Source: Salminus brasiliensis
Taxonomy: Eukaryota; Chordata; Actinopteri; Characiformes; Bryconidae
NCBI RefSeq assembly: GCF_030463535.1
Contig: NC_132894.1
Location: 12,421,433-12,485,432, forward strand
Direction: 5' to 3'
Length of the DNA stretch: 64,000 bases
The notes under the pieces were generated by a model, which did no database searches, was not told where the DNA came from, and was given only the letters and a program-made list of their open reading frames with translations. Both the position numbers and the translations under genes were made by a program. This document shows positions 24,201 to 38,200 of the stretch, piece after piece (positions within the stretch are counted from its first letter, which is position 1; each line of letters opens with the position of its first letter).

Positions 24201-26188
24201 ACAAAGTTTTGAAGTTTGAATTATGATTAAATGCTGTGTCTGTGCCTGTAAACCAATTGTTTCAGCCTCTTCTTTACATGCAAAATACAAAATCTTTTTA
24301 TTTTATTTAAAATGTTATTTATGTTTGTGCTCATGCTAGATCAATGTTATGTTAACCAAATTGTTACTAATAGTATTTTTATATATTAGTCTTTTTTTCT
24401 TTGTGGTATCTGGTTCTGGTACTAAAATCTCGATTGGCTGAGCCGCATTCAAAGCAGTAACACAGATACACATGTATACGCACACCAACTGAATTCTGGG
24501 GGAATAGAAATAAAAATCACATTACTGTTGATAGAATAATCGCTAATCAGTAAGTTGCTTAGCAACCACACCCTAATGTTAATGAATGACATCACTTTAT
24601 TGTGTTGGTGTGGCGCAATGGAGAACACCCCTGCCTGCCAGTGAGCTGCCACACCATGTGGGAGACTTGGGTTTGACTCCTGGTCTGCACACACACGCGG
24701 GCGCACACACACACACTATATATTACATTGCATTATTGTGGAAAGTTATTGGAAAGCAACGTACTTTAATCTTTAAGAATTGTGTTGCTTGGCAATCACA
24801 GCCTAAGTTAATAAAGCATATTAGTCTGTAAAAAAAAGTTTTGCAATAACAAACTATTCATTTCATGTAATGCCTTCATACATTCGTATGTATACCCTTT
24901 TCTGGCTTCCTGTGGATGTCTGCACAAAAAAAAACAAAAAACAAAAAAAAAAACCATTATATATAAACAAAAAAAAAAAATGGATGTAAATGTGTATCAG
25001 CTCATGGCTAGCAAAAGGGTTTTAATATATTGCACTTTTTAGATTTAGAATCATTTAGAGTCTAACATTAGTCACATCATCAGGCACTCATTCCCAGATC
25101 ATATTGCACAAAATTAAATTATGAATTTTGCAAACTGTTACATTTCAAACTATAAGCCTAACTAACCTACTAACAGCTGGTAGCTTACCGGTATTTCCCT
25201 AGCTAGCTAGATATAGCTGATGTTTTAGTCTGGCTAACCACGATCAGGTAGGTCTACTACTACCCATAATACACCACTAGTTACAGCTAAGCAAGATCAC
25301 TCTGCAGCATCCACTACCGGCTCATTAGCAGCTTGTTTCACTCATTAAAAAAATTGTCCTCTTTCATTAGCCACCCTCATGATGGGATGTTTATCTGGAC
25401 AGTCTAGGGAAGAGAAGCCAGCATGCAAATAAACAACTGCAGGATACGGTGGAACCCGCTGAACAGCACACTTGCAGTTAAACAAGTTCATTCTCCTCCT
25501 AACCATCAATTTAATCCCCCAATGCCACAAAATTAATGACTATCTTTGTGCGGCGTTATCTACCTGGGCCTTTAATTGGTCCCAACTTTCTCTGACCCCA
25601 GAGGACTTGCTCATTTAGCACGGAGACCTAGAACATGCCACCATGCCTCGAGCTGGCATGGTCAGGACCTCTGCCCCATATTCCCCCTGACCCCTACTTG
25701 GACAGACTCAGCCAGGCTGGTAATGGAGTTTTCTCCCCCAATAGTGATGATGGTTCATCTGAGGCTGGGAGTGGAGGTGCAGCAGCAGCTGGCTGCACCG
25801 CCAGCGGAGCACACGGCGGCTCAGTCGAACCAAATAATGGAAACAATTCTGGAGGAGAAATTAATTTGGATTTTCAGAGTGACTTGCATTTGCACGCTGC
25901 GTGGGGCCCCCGGATGAGCGAGCGTGTGCCGTGTGATGTTTGGCACAGCCCCAGGGTCGTGGTGGGAATATTGTTTTTTCAGCACCGGCATTAGTATTAA
26001 TTCACTTATCTAATCATTTGTTTTAGGCTCTCTCTCAGCAAGCAAAGGTGAAAAAGCTCATTTTTTGGGAGAGATGAGTGCAAATTCCCAGGGACTGAGA
26101 GATTAGCCTTAAAGTACATATGAGAGAGAGAGAGAGAGAGAGAGCCAGTGAGAAAAAGAGAGAGAGCGAGAGAGAGAGAGAGAGAGCG

Positions 26189-26267
<79 letters not shown>

Positions 26268-29200
26268 GGACAGAAATTGAAGGCAGTGTAAACAGTGAAG
26301 AGTGTGCAATGGCTGGGAGAGTTACAGGGGAAGTAAAAGGATGTAAACACAGCAGGTGGTGGGCAATTGATACACCTCGAATAACCACATTATTTATGGG
26401 GTTCTAATTGATTTTGACATAGAAGGGATTACCAATTGGCCATAAACAGCTGGTCTTTTATAGTATTGTAACATTCATCATACTCTGTGTCCTACTGGAG
26501 GTGAAAATGCCCATATGTGCAATATACATTCCTGTAAGACTCCTACACACACTCCCACACACACTATATGACTGCCAAAGACAACCTATGCTCATAATGA
26601 TTACACTCTTAAATCAGAAATATGAAGCCAAATATTTAAAATTGTCCCACACATGACTTCGGCTTGTAGGCTATGCATGATCTCTAAGCTTCTGGCCTAA
26701 GCGGTCAAGAGATCCCCTCATCCTCTTAACAGGCTGCTATATTGAAGCAGACAAGCAAATCAGATTTCACCCAGTTACAGTTTGATTGCAAGCTCTGGAA
26801 CTGCCTGTGTGAGGTTTTCTATCTATAATCAATTTTTCCACTTTATGTTCATTGTAGGGGAATGTTTTTAATGCAAACCTTATTGATACATTTCATTGTC
26901 TCTTTATTTCAGTGAATTTTGACTTTATTTCTGTCATTGTTTGTATTTGAACATACCTAACATGCTTGACTTTATTAATGACCAAGGAGAAGTTCTAGGT
27001 TGTAGTTCTTAAATATGATCTGCAGTGTTTAAAGCCACTGTAGAAACTCATGCATCAACTCAATTCTACTATATATATATATAAATTCTTAACTGTCATG
27101 TTGGCAAACAGCCTACTGTTAATTAGAATACTTGTCAGAATGAATGGTTAATGGGTCACTACAGTATTTTAACAAGGCCAATCAAGACAAAAATGGGATT
27201 GGCTAAAGAATAACTACGCAGTAGGGATGTCACAAGAACCGATACTTCGGCACCAAGTCGATACCAAAATTCTGATAAGGCCAATCACCGTACTTGTTTT
27301 ACATGCTACTGAAGCTACCCAAACTTGTCTGCACAGAGAAACTCAAGAAGGAGGGGTGCAGCGGGGATCCCACACACCTACAGACGGACACGGCCGAACA
27401 GTGAACTGACGTTTTTGAGTCCCAATAGTGTCTGAAAGCAACAGAGGACAAGTTTACTCACTAAATATCAGAATATTCCTGATCTATATCTCCTGCTTTG
27501 CTGTTTCTGCATTGTTTAAGCAATGGAGAGACAAGAGCTAATCTAATCAATCTGAGCAGACAACTCCTCAAATGCAAGCATTTGCAGCTCAGAAACACTC
27601 TAGATTATACATTTCTATGCAAGCTTCATGAGATGTGAACTGTTTTGGTAGTCTTCACAAGCCAAGAAAAATAAAAAATAAAAAATAAAAATGCAGGCAT
27701 GCAAATATTTAAATCTCAGACATATTTGAGTAGTCTGGGATCTCCTGAAAAAAACATCTGGCATGTGTGACGGTCTCCTATAAATATTATAAATATCTCT
27801 AAAATCATTTTTAGGTGAATAAAAGGTATGTTCAACTATCAAAACAACCTGCAAAATAGCCTAGGGGTCCTCAGATGAAATATCAGACTACCAAATGTAT
27901 GGCATTGTGACAGCCCTACTACTCAGAATGCTTTAAACATTGCAGATAAAAAAGAAGCTACTGACTTCCTACACAGACACATAGAAGTTGGTGTCTGTCA
28001 GATATCAGCAAATTCATTTTCATGCTATTACAAATGATGGCAAAATGTGAGAGGCACACAACAATTAGTTCCAGCATGCAAATAAGGAACAGAGAGTAAT
28101 AGTACGTGTAAAAACTCTGTTACTCACTAATGAATTATTATACTTAGTCCAAAGAGGAGTGTGGTGGAGGGTCCACACTGAACTGAACTGCAAACCCGTC
28201 ACAGCCCCTGAATAAGCTTTTTACTACTGAATAACCTGTGAGCCGCTAGCTGTTCAATAAGCGCTGTTTTTGTCCTATGACAACACTAAGACATGACTTT
28301 CTTTCTTGCTTGCTTCAATTATTTTCTGTACTGTTTTGTAAAAGCAAAAGAACACACAAGGTTATGTGTGCCATCTTCACTGTGGTGATCTATTGCTTTA
28401 ATAGCATCCCTAGTGACGAATGTTCAGACTGCTGAACATGGCTTTATAATGACCTGCTGACACCCTGATTATCAGTGAAACTGAAAAGCTGATTCATCAG
28501 AATTTTTTATTGATTTTAATCAAATCAATGATTTTAATTAAACTAACATCCCTTTAATACCATTTATTGAAGATCTATGTATTCTGTAGCCCTTTATACA
28601 GGCAATTAGCCATTTGATGCTGTGTCTTAATGATTTTACCATGCTTTGCGTTGTCTCTACCAACTCCTTAACATGGTCAATGCATTAAATCACAAGTAGT
28701 ACTAGTGGCAGCAGTAGCAGTAATAGCTATAGCAGAACCAATTCTGTTACCTGGCAGCTGGTCCCCAGTCTCAGACATACTCCTCCGGTTCCGGCTCCCT
28801 CACCCTGCTCGGAGGGGTTGAGGTGGCGGCTGAAGCGCGGCAGCGGCACAGCGGGCCGGCTGTCCGGCAGGAACATATTGGCAGGGGCTGGAATGATTGC
28901 AGCGTTGGTGACCTGACCTGTGGGTAACAGAACGTAACATATCTTCATATTAGATGGACTACGGCAGACTCTCAATTAATTTAAGTGCCAAGCTGGATTC
29001 GCATGTATCATGCTTTCTCCTGACTATAAATGCTGGCTCAGGATGATGGATATGTTACGGGTGCTGGCTTTACAAGAGGCTGTGACTGGAGTCACTGATG
29101 CAGCTTGGAACTAGACTCAGACTGGGCTACACTTTTCTTTTTTTTTTGTGGTGAATCAGAAATCATGCTGTCAAAGAGGGGTTTAAACAGAAAAGCACTG

Positions 29201-32200
29201 CCTCTTTCTTGGACTTGGAGAAAGTTCAAGACTGTGTTCATGTTCATCGATTGTATTCATGTTCAGGTGCACAACCTGACATCTCACTAAGGAGGATGTA
29301 AGAAGAATAAATCAGGGGAGAACATTACCGCAAAACGGTGCCCTTCAAATTTTTACGACTGAAACAGTTACGAATGCTTTTCAACTACTGAACTCAAAGT
29401 CAGGCTTCTTTTTTATTTGTCCATTACTGCCAGTCTTACACATATAAGCCACATATCATCTAAACTACCCAGCTGTCCAGCTAGATAAAAAACACACAAA
29501 ACATCTTTCTCTGATATGGGCTGTTGGAAAAGGCTCTTTGTCTCCTTCAGAAAGCCAGCACAATGTATCCTGCTCCCTCAGCATCAAGCGTTCTGGAGAG
29601 ATTAATGAACGAAATCCAAATTCCATTGAGATTCTGGCACAGACGGATCCTTTAAAGGATCCCATGGGGAAGTCGTCTTATTTCAAAGTCGGCATCAAGA
29701 GCGATTCTCTGCACGCCTCAAAGCAGATCTAATAAAACAGCAACCATGACCTGCCAAACACTCAAACACCGCACCTTTAACAAGTTCTGTACAGTTAAAC
29801 TCTGGTAATTATCACTGCACCAGGCTGCAGCAATGAAAGAGAGATCCTCGTGTGAACCCTGATGCCTGAAATCAGTAAGGCCTAAAATCTACTGTGTACT
29901 GTGTCTCTCTCTAAGCTGGTCAAACAGGGTAGGTGTGTAGCAGTTTCCAGTGTAGTAGGTGTGTGATGTTTTTAGCCACAGATGCATCAGAAATGTATGC
30001 GGTGTTGTGCTGATATAAAAATTCATCATTAGAAATTCACATTTGGAAAAAGCAAAATAGAGAAAATAAAGTATGTACAGTAGTGGTCTCAGACTTTTGG
30101 ACCTTTTCTATTTATTTTAAACATCCTTGGAGTTTGTGCTTATTGTGAATAAACCTCACTCTCAAGATCAGTTCAGTGAGGAGCAAGCAGGGTAAAAAGC
30201 AGCCAATGAGATGCTTTTCTGATTCAGATGTTGCCAAAATGACCACTGGGAGTGTTAACGTTATAAATGAGAAGACCGGCCACTGGTTGAAAAATAATGG
30301 GAGTTCTCGTAATGCTCAATATGGTGCCTGTTTTACAAATAATGTAATCAAAATGAGCCAGCTTGTGCTGAGGATTTTTGCATTTTTAAGTCAAACAATA
30401 TAAACTATTCACGAGGTTTATGACTGAAAGTTTTTGATTCTGATTTTATCAGCGATTTAAAATACGTTTTTAAAATGGTAATCTGACCTTCAGTTTCCAG
30501 TATTTTGCCCGGCCATGTAGCAAAGATGGCCGCAAAGAGTACAGACTTTAAGAATTTTGAGTGAACTTTTAGCCTTTTGGGTGTGCACGTCAAGTTTGGT
30601 AGAGCAAAATCATAGTTTCTGTGGTAAAAATCACTTGTTTTAGGTTTACGTGTGTGAAATCAAGATTACCTCGATTAGAGGTGCGGAATGTCCTTTTCAA
30701 TGAATTTTTGATAAAATTACCCAGCCCTACTTGGAGTTTCTTTACATTTTTCCATTCGGTTTCTAAAACTGTAAAACTGTCACATGAGAGTAATAAAACT
30801 GCATTAGTGCATTCAGTTCTTGCTTGCGGCCAATAAATGGCCATGATAACTCATAACTTGTGATGGCTTGCTTTACCATTAGTCATAGTTCTCCATTATC
30901 TCTCTTTATCTGACTATTTATTCTAAAGCTTTCTTCTTATCTGTTGTGCAATCTGGTGTCGACCAGAGGAGGATTAGTTCCCCTTTTGAGTCTTGGTTCT
31001 TCTGTTCCTCTCAAAACTCTACACAAATACATTTGTATTGGATGGAATGATACACACTTTCACTCTCCTCTACTGCTTAAGTAAAGCCACTGTAACGTCA
31101 TAAATCAATACTCTGGTGCAACAGTTCACCCGGACTTTAACCGGACAAATACAGAACATTTTTAATACTGCAATCATGTCATCACTGACATGAAATTCCA
31201 GCAGAAATATTCATCAACAAATAAGTTTACACAGTGAAGGGGAAAACGCACCCTAAAGACATCAACTCTAAATTAATTTGTGGTTTGTTCTGAAGTTGGA
31301 GGGTTTGGTGTTTGTGTGCGTGTGTGTGTGTGTGTGGGGGGGGGGGGGGTCCATCACACCGAGAAACGAGTTCTCTTGAGGCTGACATCAAAAAGCTTAA
31401 AATGGACCACAGGGGAAGCATCTACAGTAGTTAATGCTCCAGACATGCGTCCATGTCTTTTTGCAAATGGACGAGGGACAACACGCAAAAAAACAAAACA
31501 ACAAACCACAACCCATAAAGCTGCCTGTGTCAGTGCCCAAGCGGTCTAATTAGAAAAAAAGCACAAACAGCAGAGCTCAAAGCAACGTCAAATATGGAGA
31601 TCTAGTCGAGGCAGCCACTCTCAAATCTAATCTTTTGAAGCCGGATTTATCTGAAATTAAATAAATAAAATACAAGAAAAAACAGAACCTCTTCATATGC
31701 CTCTAGATACAACTATGTCTTGCACTGTTCTGTTCGGTCCTTCTTCTGATATTTCTTTATTTAGGATTTAGGCCAGAAAGTACAACAAGACACATTCTGC
31801 AAAAAGAGAGAGCATCGGTTCTGATGGGTTCTAACAAGAAAGGATTAATCTCCAATACAAATCCTGAATACCTTTTGATAAAAATACACTGTATTACTTG
31901 GTGTGCTTCTGTATGGATCTATTCCAGTTTGAGTGCTTTCAAGCCAATGAAGATAAATAGGTAGACAACAATGCACTGGAGGAGATACAGAGGGCAGCCC
32001 TTAAATAATCTCTGTTGCACAGTTTTGGAGAGAAAACGGTCCATCTAAAACATCATGCTGTTCTACAGATCTACTGTTTGTCAGATGCTCACGCTCATTT
32101 TCCAATCATACTTTCTTACAACAATCTCCTGTCCAGTTGCTACAGATTACAACACTATTGGTTTTCATAGTCAGTCAAGCAAAGTATAATTAATTAATTA

Positions 32201-35200
32201 TTGCTGGCTGGAACAAGAGTGTGACATGTGAAACATTAAATAGTCTATTTCTTAATAGTAATAGCTTATAATAATACAAAAAAATAAAATGTGTGCATAT
32301 GTTCACACTGTGCATAGAAAAACAAATCTCCAAGAATAGAGAATCTGTGTTGTCTGTATGTTTCCGTGCTTTTACTGGTGATGTAAAATTATGTTAATTG
32401 CACTATGTTTTCCTCCCCCGAGCATGTGTGAGGGAGAAATGATCAGAGAAACAATAAAACGCACGTGATCGGTGACTTATTTTTCTTCATGCGTTTTATT
32501 GTTTAAAATGAGAGTTTATTGAATGAGGGCTCTGGAATAGAGAATGTTGGCATAGTTGAATAATTAGAGTTCAGTACTACTAACCTCTAACTACATACAC
32601 CCAACAGCGAAAACCATTTGAGGCTAAAAGCAAATATGGCTACTTTGGGAGAATATGGAGAGAGTTCAAAGACTAAAAGCTAAAAAGAAGAGCCAAAGGG
32701 AGGCCCAGAAAGCATTGCACAGGGAGGCCTGGGGAGAACAGCACTACACAGCTAACAGCTAACCCTTCTGATCGGCTCATTAACTGTTCATTGTGCCAAC
32801 TGGACATTGAAAGGACAGCAACACAATCCTGGAATAAAAAAAATCAGGATTAAAAACATAGAAAAAACATTGTTAGGGCTAAAAAAAACAAACAAACAAA
32901 AAAATCCCAATGCTTTAGTGTGCTAAGCTACATGGCTCAAGTGAGACATCGTGTTGACATAAACTAACTAATCAGATCAGAGCTCATCACTTTTTCATAA
33001 GCCTACCAGAAGAGGAAAAACAGGGTTTCATTATAAGGCAAAATAACAGGGTGGTAAATAGGCTTGTAAAACCACATTTGAGCATTTTCTATTTATACTA
33101 TTTATACATCATAGACTGAAATTAATGCTGAAAATGTATTCTATAAATGTCCTCAAGGACCATTATGATATTATTATTACCATACCTACCTGCCAGTAAG
33201 CTACCACACCATGTGGGAGACTGGGGTTTGATTCCCGGTATGGGTAACTATGTTGCACTACACCAATGAGAGGCCTTGGGACTGACTCCTAACACTACTT
33301 TGCCCCACCTCTGTAATATAAGTAACCCTGGAAGTCGCTCTGGATAAGAGCGTCAGCTAAATGCCATAAATGTAAGACTGCCATAGCGGTCAGATAATAG
33401 ACAAAATATGGTTCAATTGGCGACTAAAGGGGTCTGAAGGTTTAAAGAACCTTCACTTTTACATAAAAAGAAGGTTCTTCACATCTCTGTTATAAACATG
33501 GTTCTTTATAGAATCAAAAGTGGTTCTTCTATGGCATCACTGTTTGAAGAACCCTTTGAAGCAGCTTTATTGTTAAGAGTGTAGCTGCTTTTGATGTGTT
33601 TATTCCGTCTGTTCACCTAAAGGAGGTCAATCCCTTCAACAACTGAACAGCTGACCTAAACTACACTGAGCTGAACTCCGGCAGGAGACAGAAACCCATT
33701 CAGAGCTTGTGTTGAGAAACGAGTAGAGAACTGCTACGGATGGTCTGTGTACATCTGTGTATGACACACCTGCCCGTGAGCTATTCCTTCTGGTTGCCAA
33801 TGTAGAAATAATCTTAAGAACCTCTCACAAACTCACATAGGTCAAATAACTAAGCCCACCCAGCAAACCAGTAGAATAAAATCTCCAAAACCTGCAGTGC
33901 ATTCGTACCGTCTGATCTTTCGCACCTCCACAGAAAATACACTGAAACACACACCTTCATGCCTGAGGCGAACGAGTCAGGCATTACAAAAGCACAGGCA
34001 TGCAAAGCTGAGCAACATGACATCAGAAAAAAGGAGGATTGCACCATCATTTACATCAGTGCAGCCGATGTCAGACATGCAGAGCAACTCCAGATGATGT
34101 AATCCTTTGGTAAGGGTTAGACAAATGATTTCCCCCTTAAACCTGCAGGTTCAAACACACCTCAAATCATGGATAGAATGTTTTAGAACAAATCACCTAA
34201 TCACATCACTAGTAGCATTACACACATATGGTCCCAACTTTACAGGACAAAGAAAAGACCATCTGATCTTTTAATAGAAGTCAATGTAAACTGATTGGTC
34301 CATTTATGATGAAATCTGGTCAGAAAAATGAAGATACACAAAATGTGGAGCATAAACTTCGGAATATAATAATTATATTGACTGGAATACTTGGACACAG
34401 ACACCTCAAAACAAGCACATTACGTAACTGCATCACATTTTTTTGTTCCGTATTTTTCTATGAATAATTTAAAATTTACCTTAAATATAGAACATTATTC
34501 CACAGTGCCTCCTTTAAATGAACACTTTTTTCAGTGCATTAAAATAAAAAATGTATGTTGAGCACTTACGCCTAGCAAAGTCTAAAAAGCTCAGGTGGTG
34601 TGACCGGCCAGCCGTATATAAGTTTATAAAAAATACAAAAAAATACAAAAAAAAAAAACAACAACCAAAAAAACACAATTTAACTGAAGTTCTAAATAAA
34701 ACGTGTTTGCCATGATTTGGGGTTTATTTTAAAGACATAAAGAATTTTACAAATAAAGAATTTCCTCAGATGTCACCTGGTACAACCATGCATTTATTGT
34801 GCAGGGTATTGCATAAAAAGACTCCAGGTGACATTCAGCTTTGAAAGTTTTGTAGCAATCAGACTTAATTCTACTGATTCATCAAACCTGTCTACTAATT
34901 AGTCTTCCCACAACATACAGCGCATCCCAAAAATGCAGATATTTTTAATTCCACCTTAGAGACTCTGAGCAGACCATTACAGGTAGATGGAACTTATTTG
35001 CAATCAACACTTCTGACATGCTTTAACCCCTTGCAGGAAGGCTTATTACACACAGGGACACAAACTGGTGGGACTATTTCCTGATAATAGAAGTTTTGTT
35101 TGTAATAACACTTTCGGCCCGCCGGCAGACATATGGTTTTGTCGTTCAGCTTTAACCCCTTAAGAAGCCTAACAGTGGAAGAATAGTTTTTGCCTCTTTT

Positions 35201-38200
35201 TGTCTTCATGAGTTATGAGTAAGAAATAATTTATACCAAACTGCTCAACAGTTTTGACCTCAGTACTAGAAGGCCCGAGTGCACCTCTATGGAACATTGT
35301 GTGGTAAAAACGAAGTCTGGCTGGTGCTGAGGTCCCTTTCACTGGCCATCTGAGGTTCTGCCTTTCAAAAACCGTACAAAGTGTCATGGACGACTGATTC
35401 CCTTCAAGTTTTTGGAGGACACTCCATGATTTATTAATGCCGGGTCCGCCTCTCCGTGTGCCTTCCAGTGGGTTTCCAGTTCAGCTAAATAGCACAGTGA
35501 GGAGCTCGCTCGCAGCCTTTGGCGAATCGGTGAAATTAAATCTCGGCTGCACTCGGAGGCAAGAACATCCCGATCACTGAGGTTCTCGAGCCGTAAAGCT
35601 GCAGGTGGAAGGACTCGGTAGTGAGTGGAAGAGACGTATGACGCGAGCTATGGGACACTAATGGATTGGTTTAGAAGACAGCAAGAAAATTGGGATGGGG
35701 CAGCCTCTCGCAATATACATCAGGGGGGCTTAAATTCAATTAAGGTTGCAAGGCCTGGTTTGTGGCAGTGCTACCGAAACAGCCGCTGCTGAGCACATGA
35801 TAGGGAAGGCTGAAACAGGAGGATATATATCCAAACCGAGCTCTGCATAGCAGCTTTCCCAGAGCCACAGCGTAAAAGCATTAGCTTAAATGTCAACGTC
35901 TTGGATCAAGATTAAGTGCAGATTGTGCTAGAAATGGAAAATGTACCGTAACGTTGGCAATCCGAACCCTGACTCACTCCGAGAAAAGCGACAGGGCATG
36001 GCTCAAACAGGTTTATATACATTTGTTGAGAGATTTCTCCTTAATGTGCTCCTTTAAGAGAAACAGGGAATACATAACAGGCATCAAGCGAAGAGGCAAA
36101 ATTTCCTTCATATGTTAATTGAGACTGCGGTCCGCAAAAGGCTCCAGATATTTCTTCATCAGGCTTCTCAATCGGTAGGGCTGGTGGGCTGGGCGAGGAG
36201 CCCTAATTCCTCATCAGCTATCTGAGCCGCATGCCAGAACCATTTCACGCTGACGGAAGGTTCAAATTAAAGAAAAAGAGCATGTGGGTGTTGATTTAAC
36301 GCAAGAGAACCTGCAGATGATAACCTCTAACCGTAAAACCTCTTGGTATGATAGGGTGAGGGGAAAAATAAATAAATAATAAAAATAAATAAATAAAAAA
36401 CACTCTCTGAGCAATGAGTATAGTTTGCTTGGGGAGCATGTGGTACTCACTCATGCTGATCTATTAGTTGGGCAGCAGACACCCAAAACTGTGGACAGGG
36501 AGCACGTCTGTTCGGCTCAGCTGCCAGCCAGTCTGAGAACTTGCTCCGTGCTGTAAAACGCCTGAGCTTGAATTCCATTTCATGGGTCATATCATGGGGT
36601 CAGCCGAACGTGGAACACAAGACACTGCAGATCAGGGCAGCGTAAGGCAGGGCAGGGCAGAGCAGAGCACAGTACGGTAGGGATACACTCAAAATAGTTC
36701 ATGGTTGCATAAACTATCAAGAGCTGCTTGCATCAACAGGTCTGTGGGCTGGACATAAACTCAGTTGCCTGTAATTGTCTGGCCAGTAACTTCAAGACCA
36801 GTGCACAAAGTGGTCCCACTGAAGTGGTCCTACTACAAAGAGGTGTACTGAAGGTTAAGGTTAACGAGATCATGCATGAAGTCCAATTCTAAACAGTTTC
36901 TAGACGTTTCAGATTTTATCATTAGTAACTAAGGATGTCCTATTATTTAGACCCACTACCCAAATAATACCTGCTCTGTGTTGGTCCTGACCGTTGAAGA
37001 GAGGTGAAGGGTGAAAGGAGGCTAACAAAGTATACAGAGAAACTGCAATTACAGAACTACAAAGTGCTCCAGTATGGTATGAGGAGCTGATAATGCACGA
37101 TGAGTACAGAAACAGGGAGGTGGTGTTAATGTTTTGGCTGATCCGTGTATGATATCCCTATCTCTAGGGATAACCGGCCATGTAAAATGACCTATGACTG
37201 GTGTGAAATGGTTCACTGTAGAGGAACTTCTTTACAGTGGTGGAGGTAAGAAGCAGATGTTGGGAAGGAACTTGAAGAGGATAACAGACTGAAGCAACAC
37301 TGAACAAACGTCTGTCCACAAGTTTTGTTTCAACCAAGGAGTTTTGTCCCCCTCGCCCCCTGACCCACCTCAGGGAGACAGACTGTAACATAATGCTTAA
37401 AATGGATAATAATTACACAAATGTTCATGTGCATTACTCACTCCTCGGTGGGCACACAGCAGCCAACATTAAAGCAATTTATTAAGCAATGAGGCGACCT
37501 TATTAATATTTGAAATTCTGTTGAGTTGGTTTAGCTACAGGCTTTATATATCTAATTCAAACTGCAAAATGCCTATTCATGAAAACAACCAGAAAAATAA
37601 AAGAGCATCAGCCACAGCCATGCGCTGGAGGTAACTGGGGACTGGAAGAATCCCCTTGGCATGCATTTGTATGCCAGAGCATTTCTGGCGTTCAGCAGTT
37701 TGGATTTCGCTGGATCGTTATTTTCAGAATGTTAAGAAAAGGAGGGGAAAAAAAGTAAATGGAAATGCAGTAAAAATGTTTAATAAGAAGGAACAGTTTC
37801 TAACCCCGCCAAGCCCATCAATATGTCAAGTGTGCATCCCCTCAACTGTCTGCATCTTGTTCCCACAAACTGTGAATAAAGACCCCATATTTGAAGAATC
37901 CGGTTGTGTCCCAATTTCTGTTTGTCTTCCGGTTGACAAGGGAATTGAATAATGCATCTGCATCACGGGGAATCCTAAGTAGAACAAGTTCTGACTGTGT
38001 GTCTAAGTGTGTGTGTGTGAGAGAGAAAGAAACTGATAGAGGAAGTTCTTTTCTATGAGATTTACAATGAGGCAAGTCAAGCCAACAGGTTGCCGTTTCA
38101 CCTTTCCGGTAAATGAACATCACCTCTAGCTTAACATTTGGGGATGTCATAAATAATAAAGCTGAACACAGCAAGATGAAGACTAGGCCAGCCCAGGCTG

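Larger units (their letters stand above)
23041..28750 (-). other. wdr18: wdr18 intron (about 5.7 kb)
   Basis: It holds hAT-like copies at about 23680-24190 and 27221-27921, a truncated SINE at 24597-24700, A-rich tracts at 24925-24980, the 25540-26060 island and a (GA)n tract. No nested gene is supported. Confidence 0.7.

Noticed and set aside
26006..26407. Long Leu/Ser or Arg/Glu repeat proteins
   Set aside because: They are translations of the (GA)n microsatellite.
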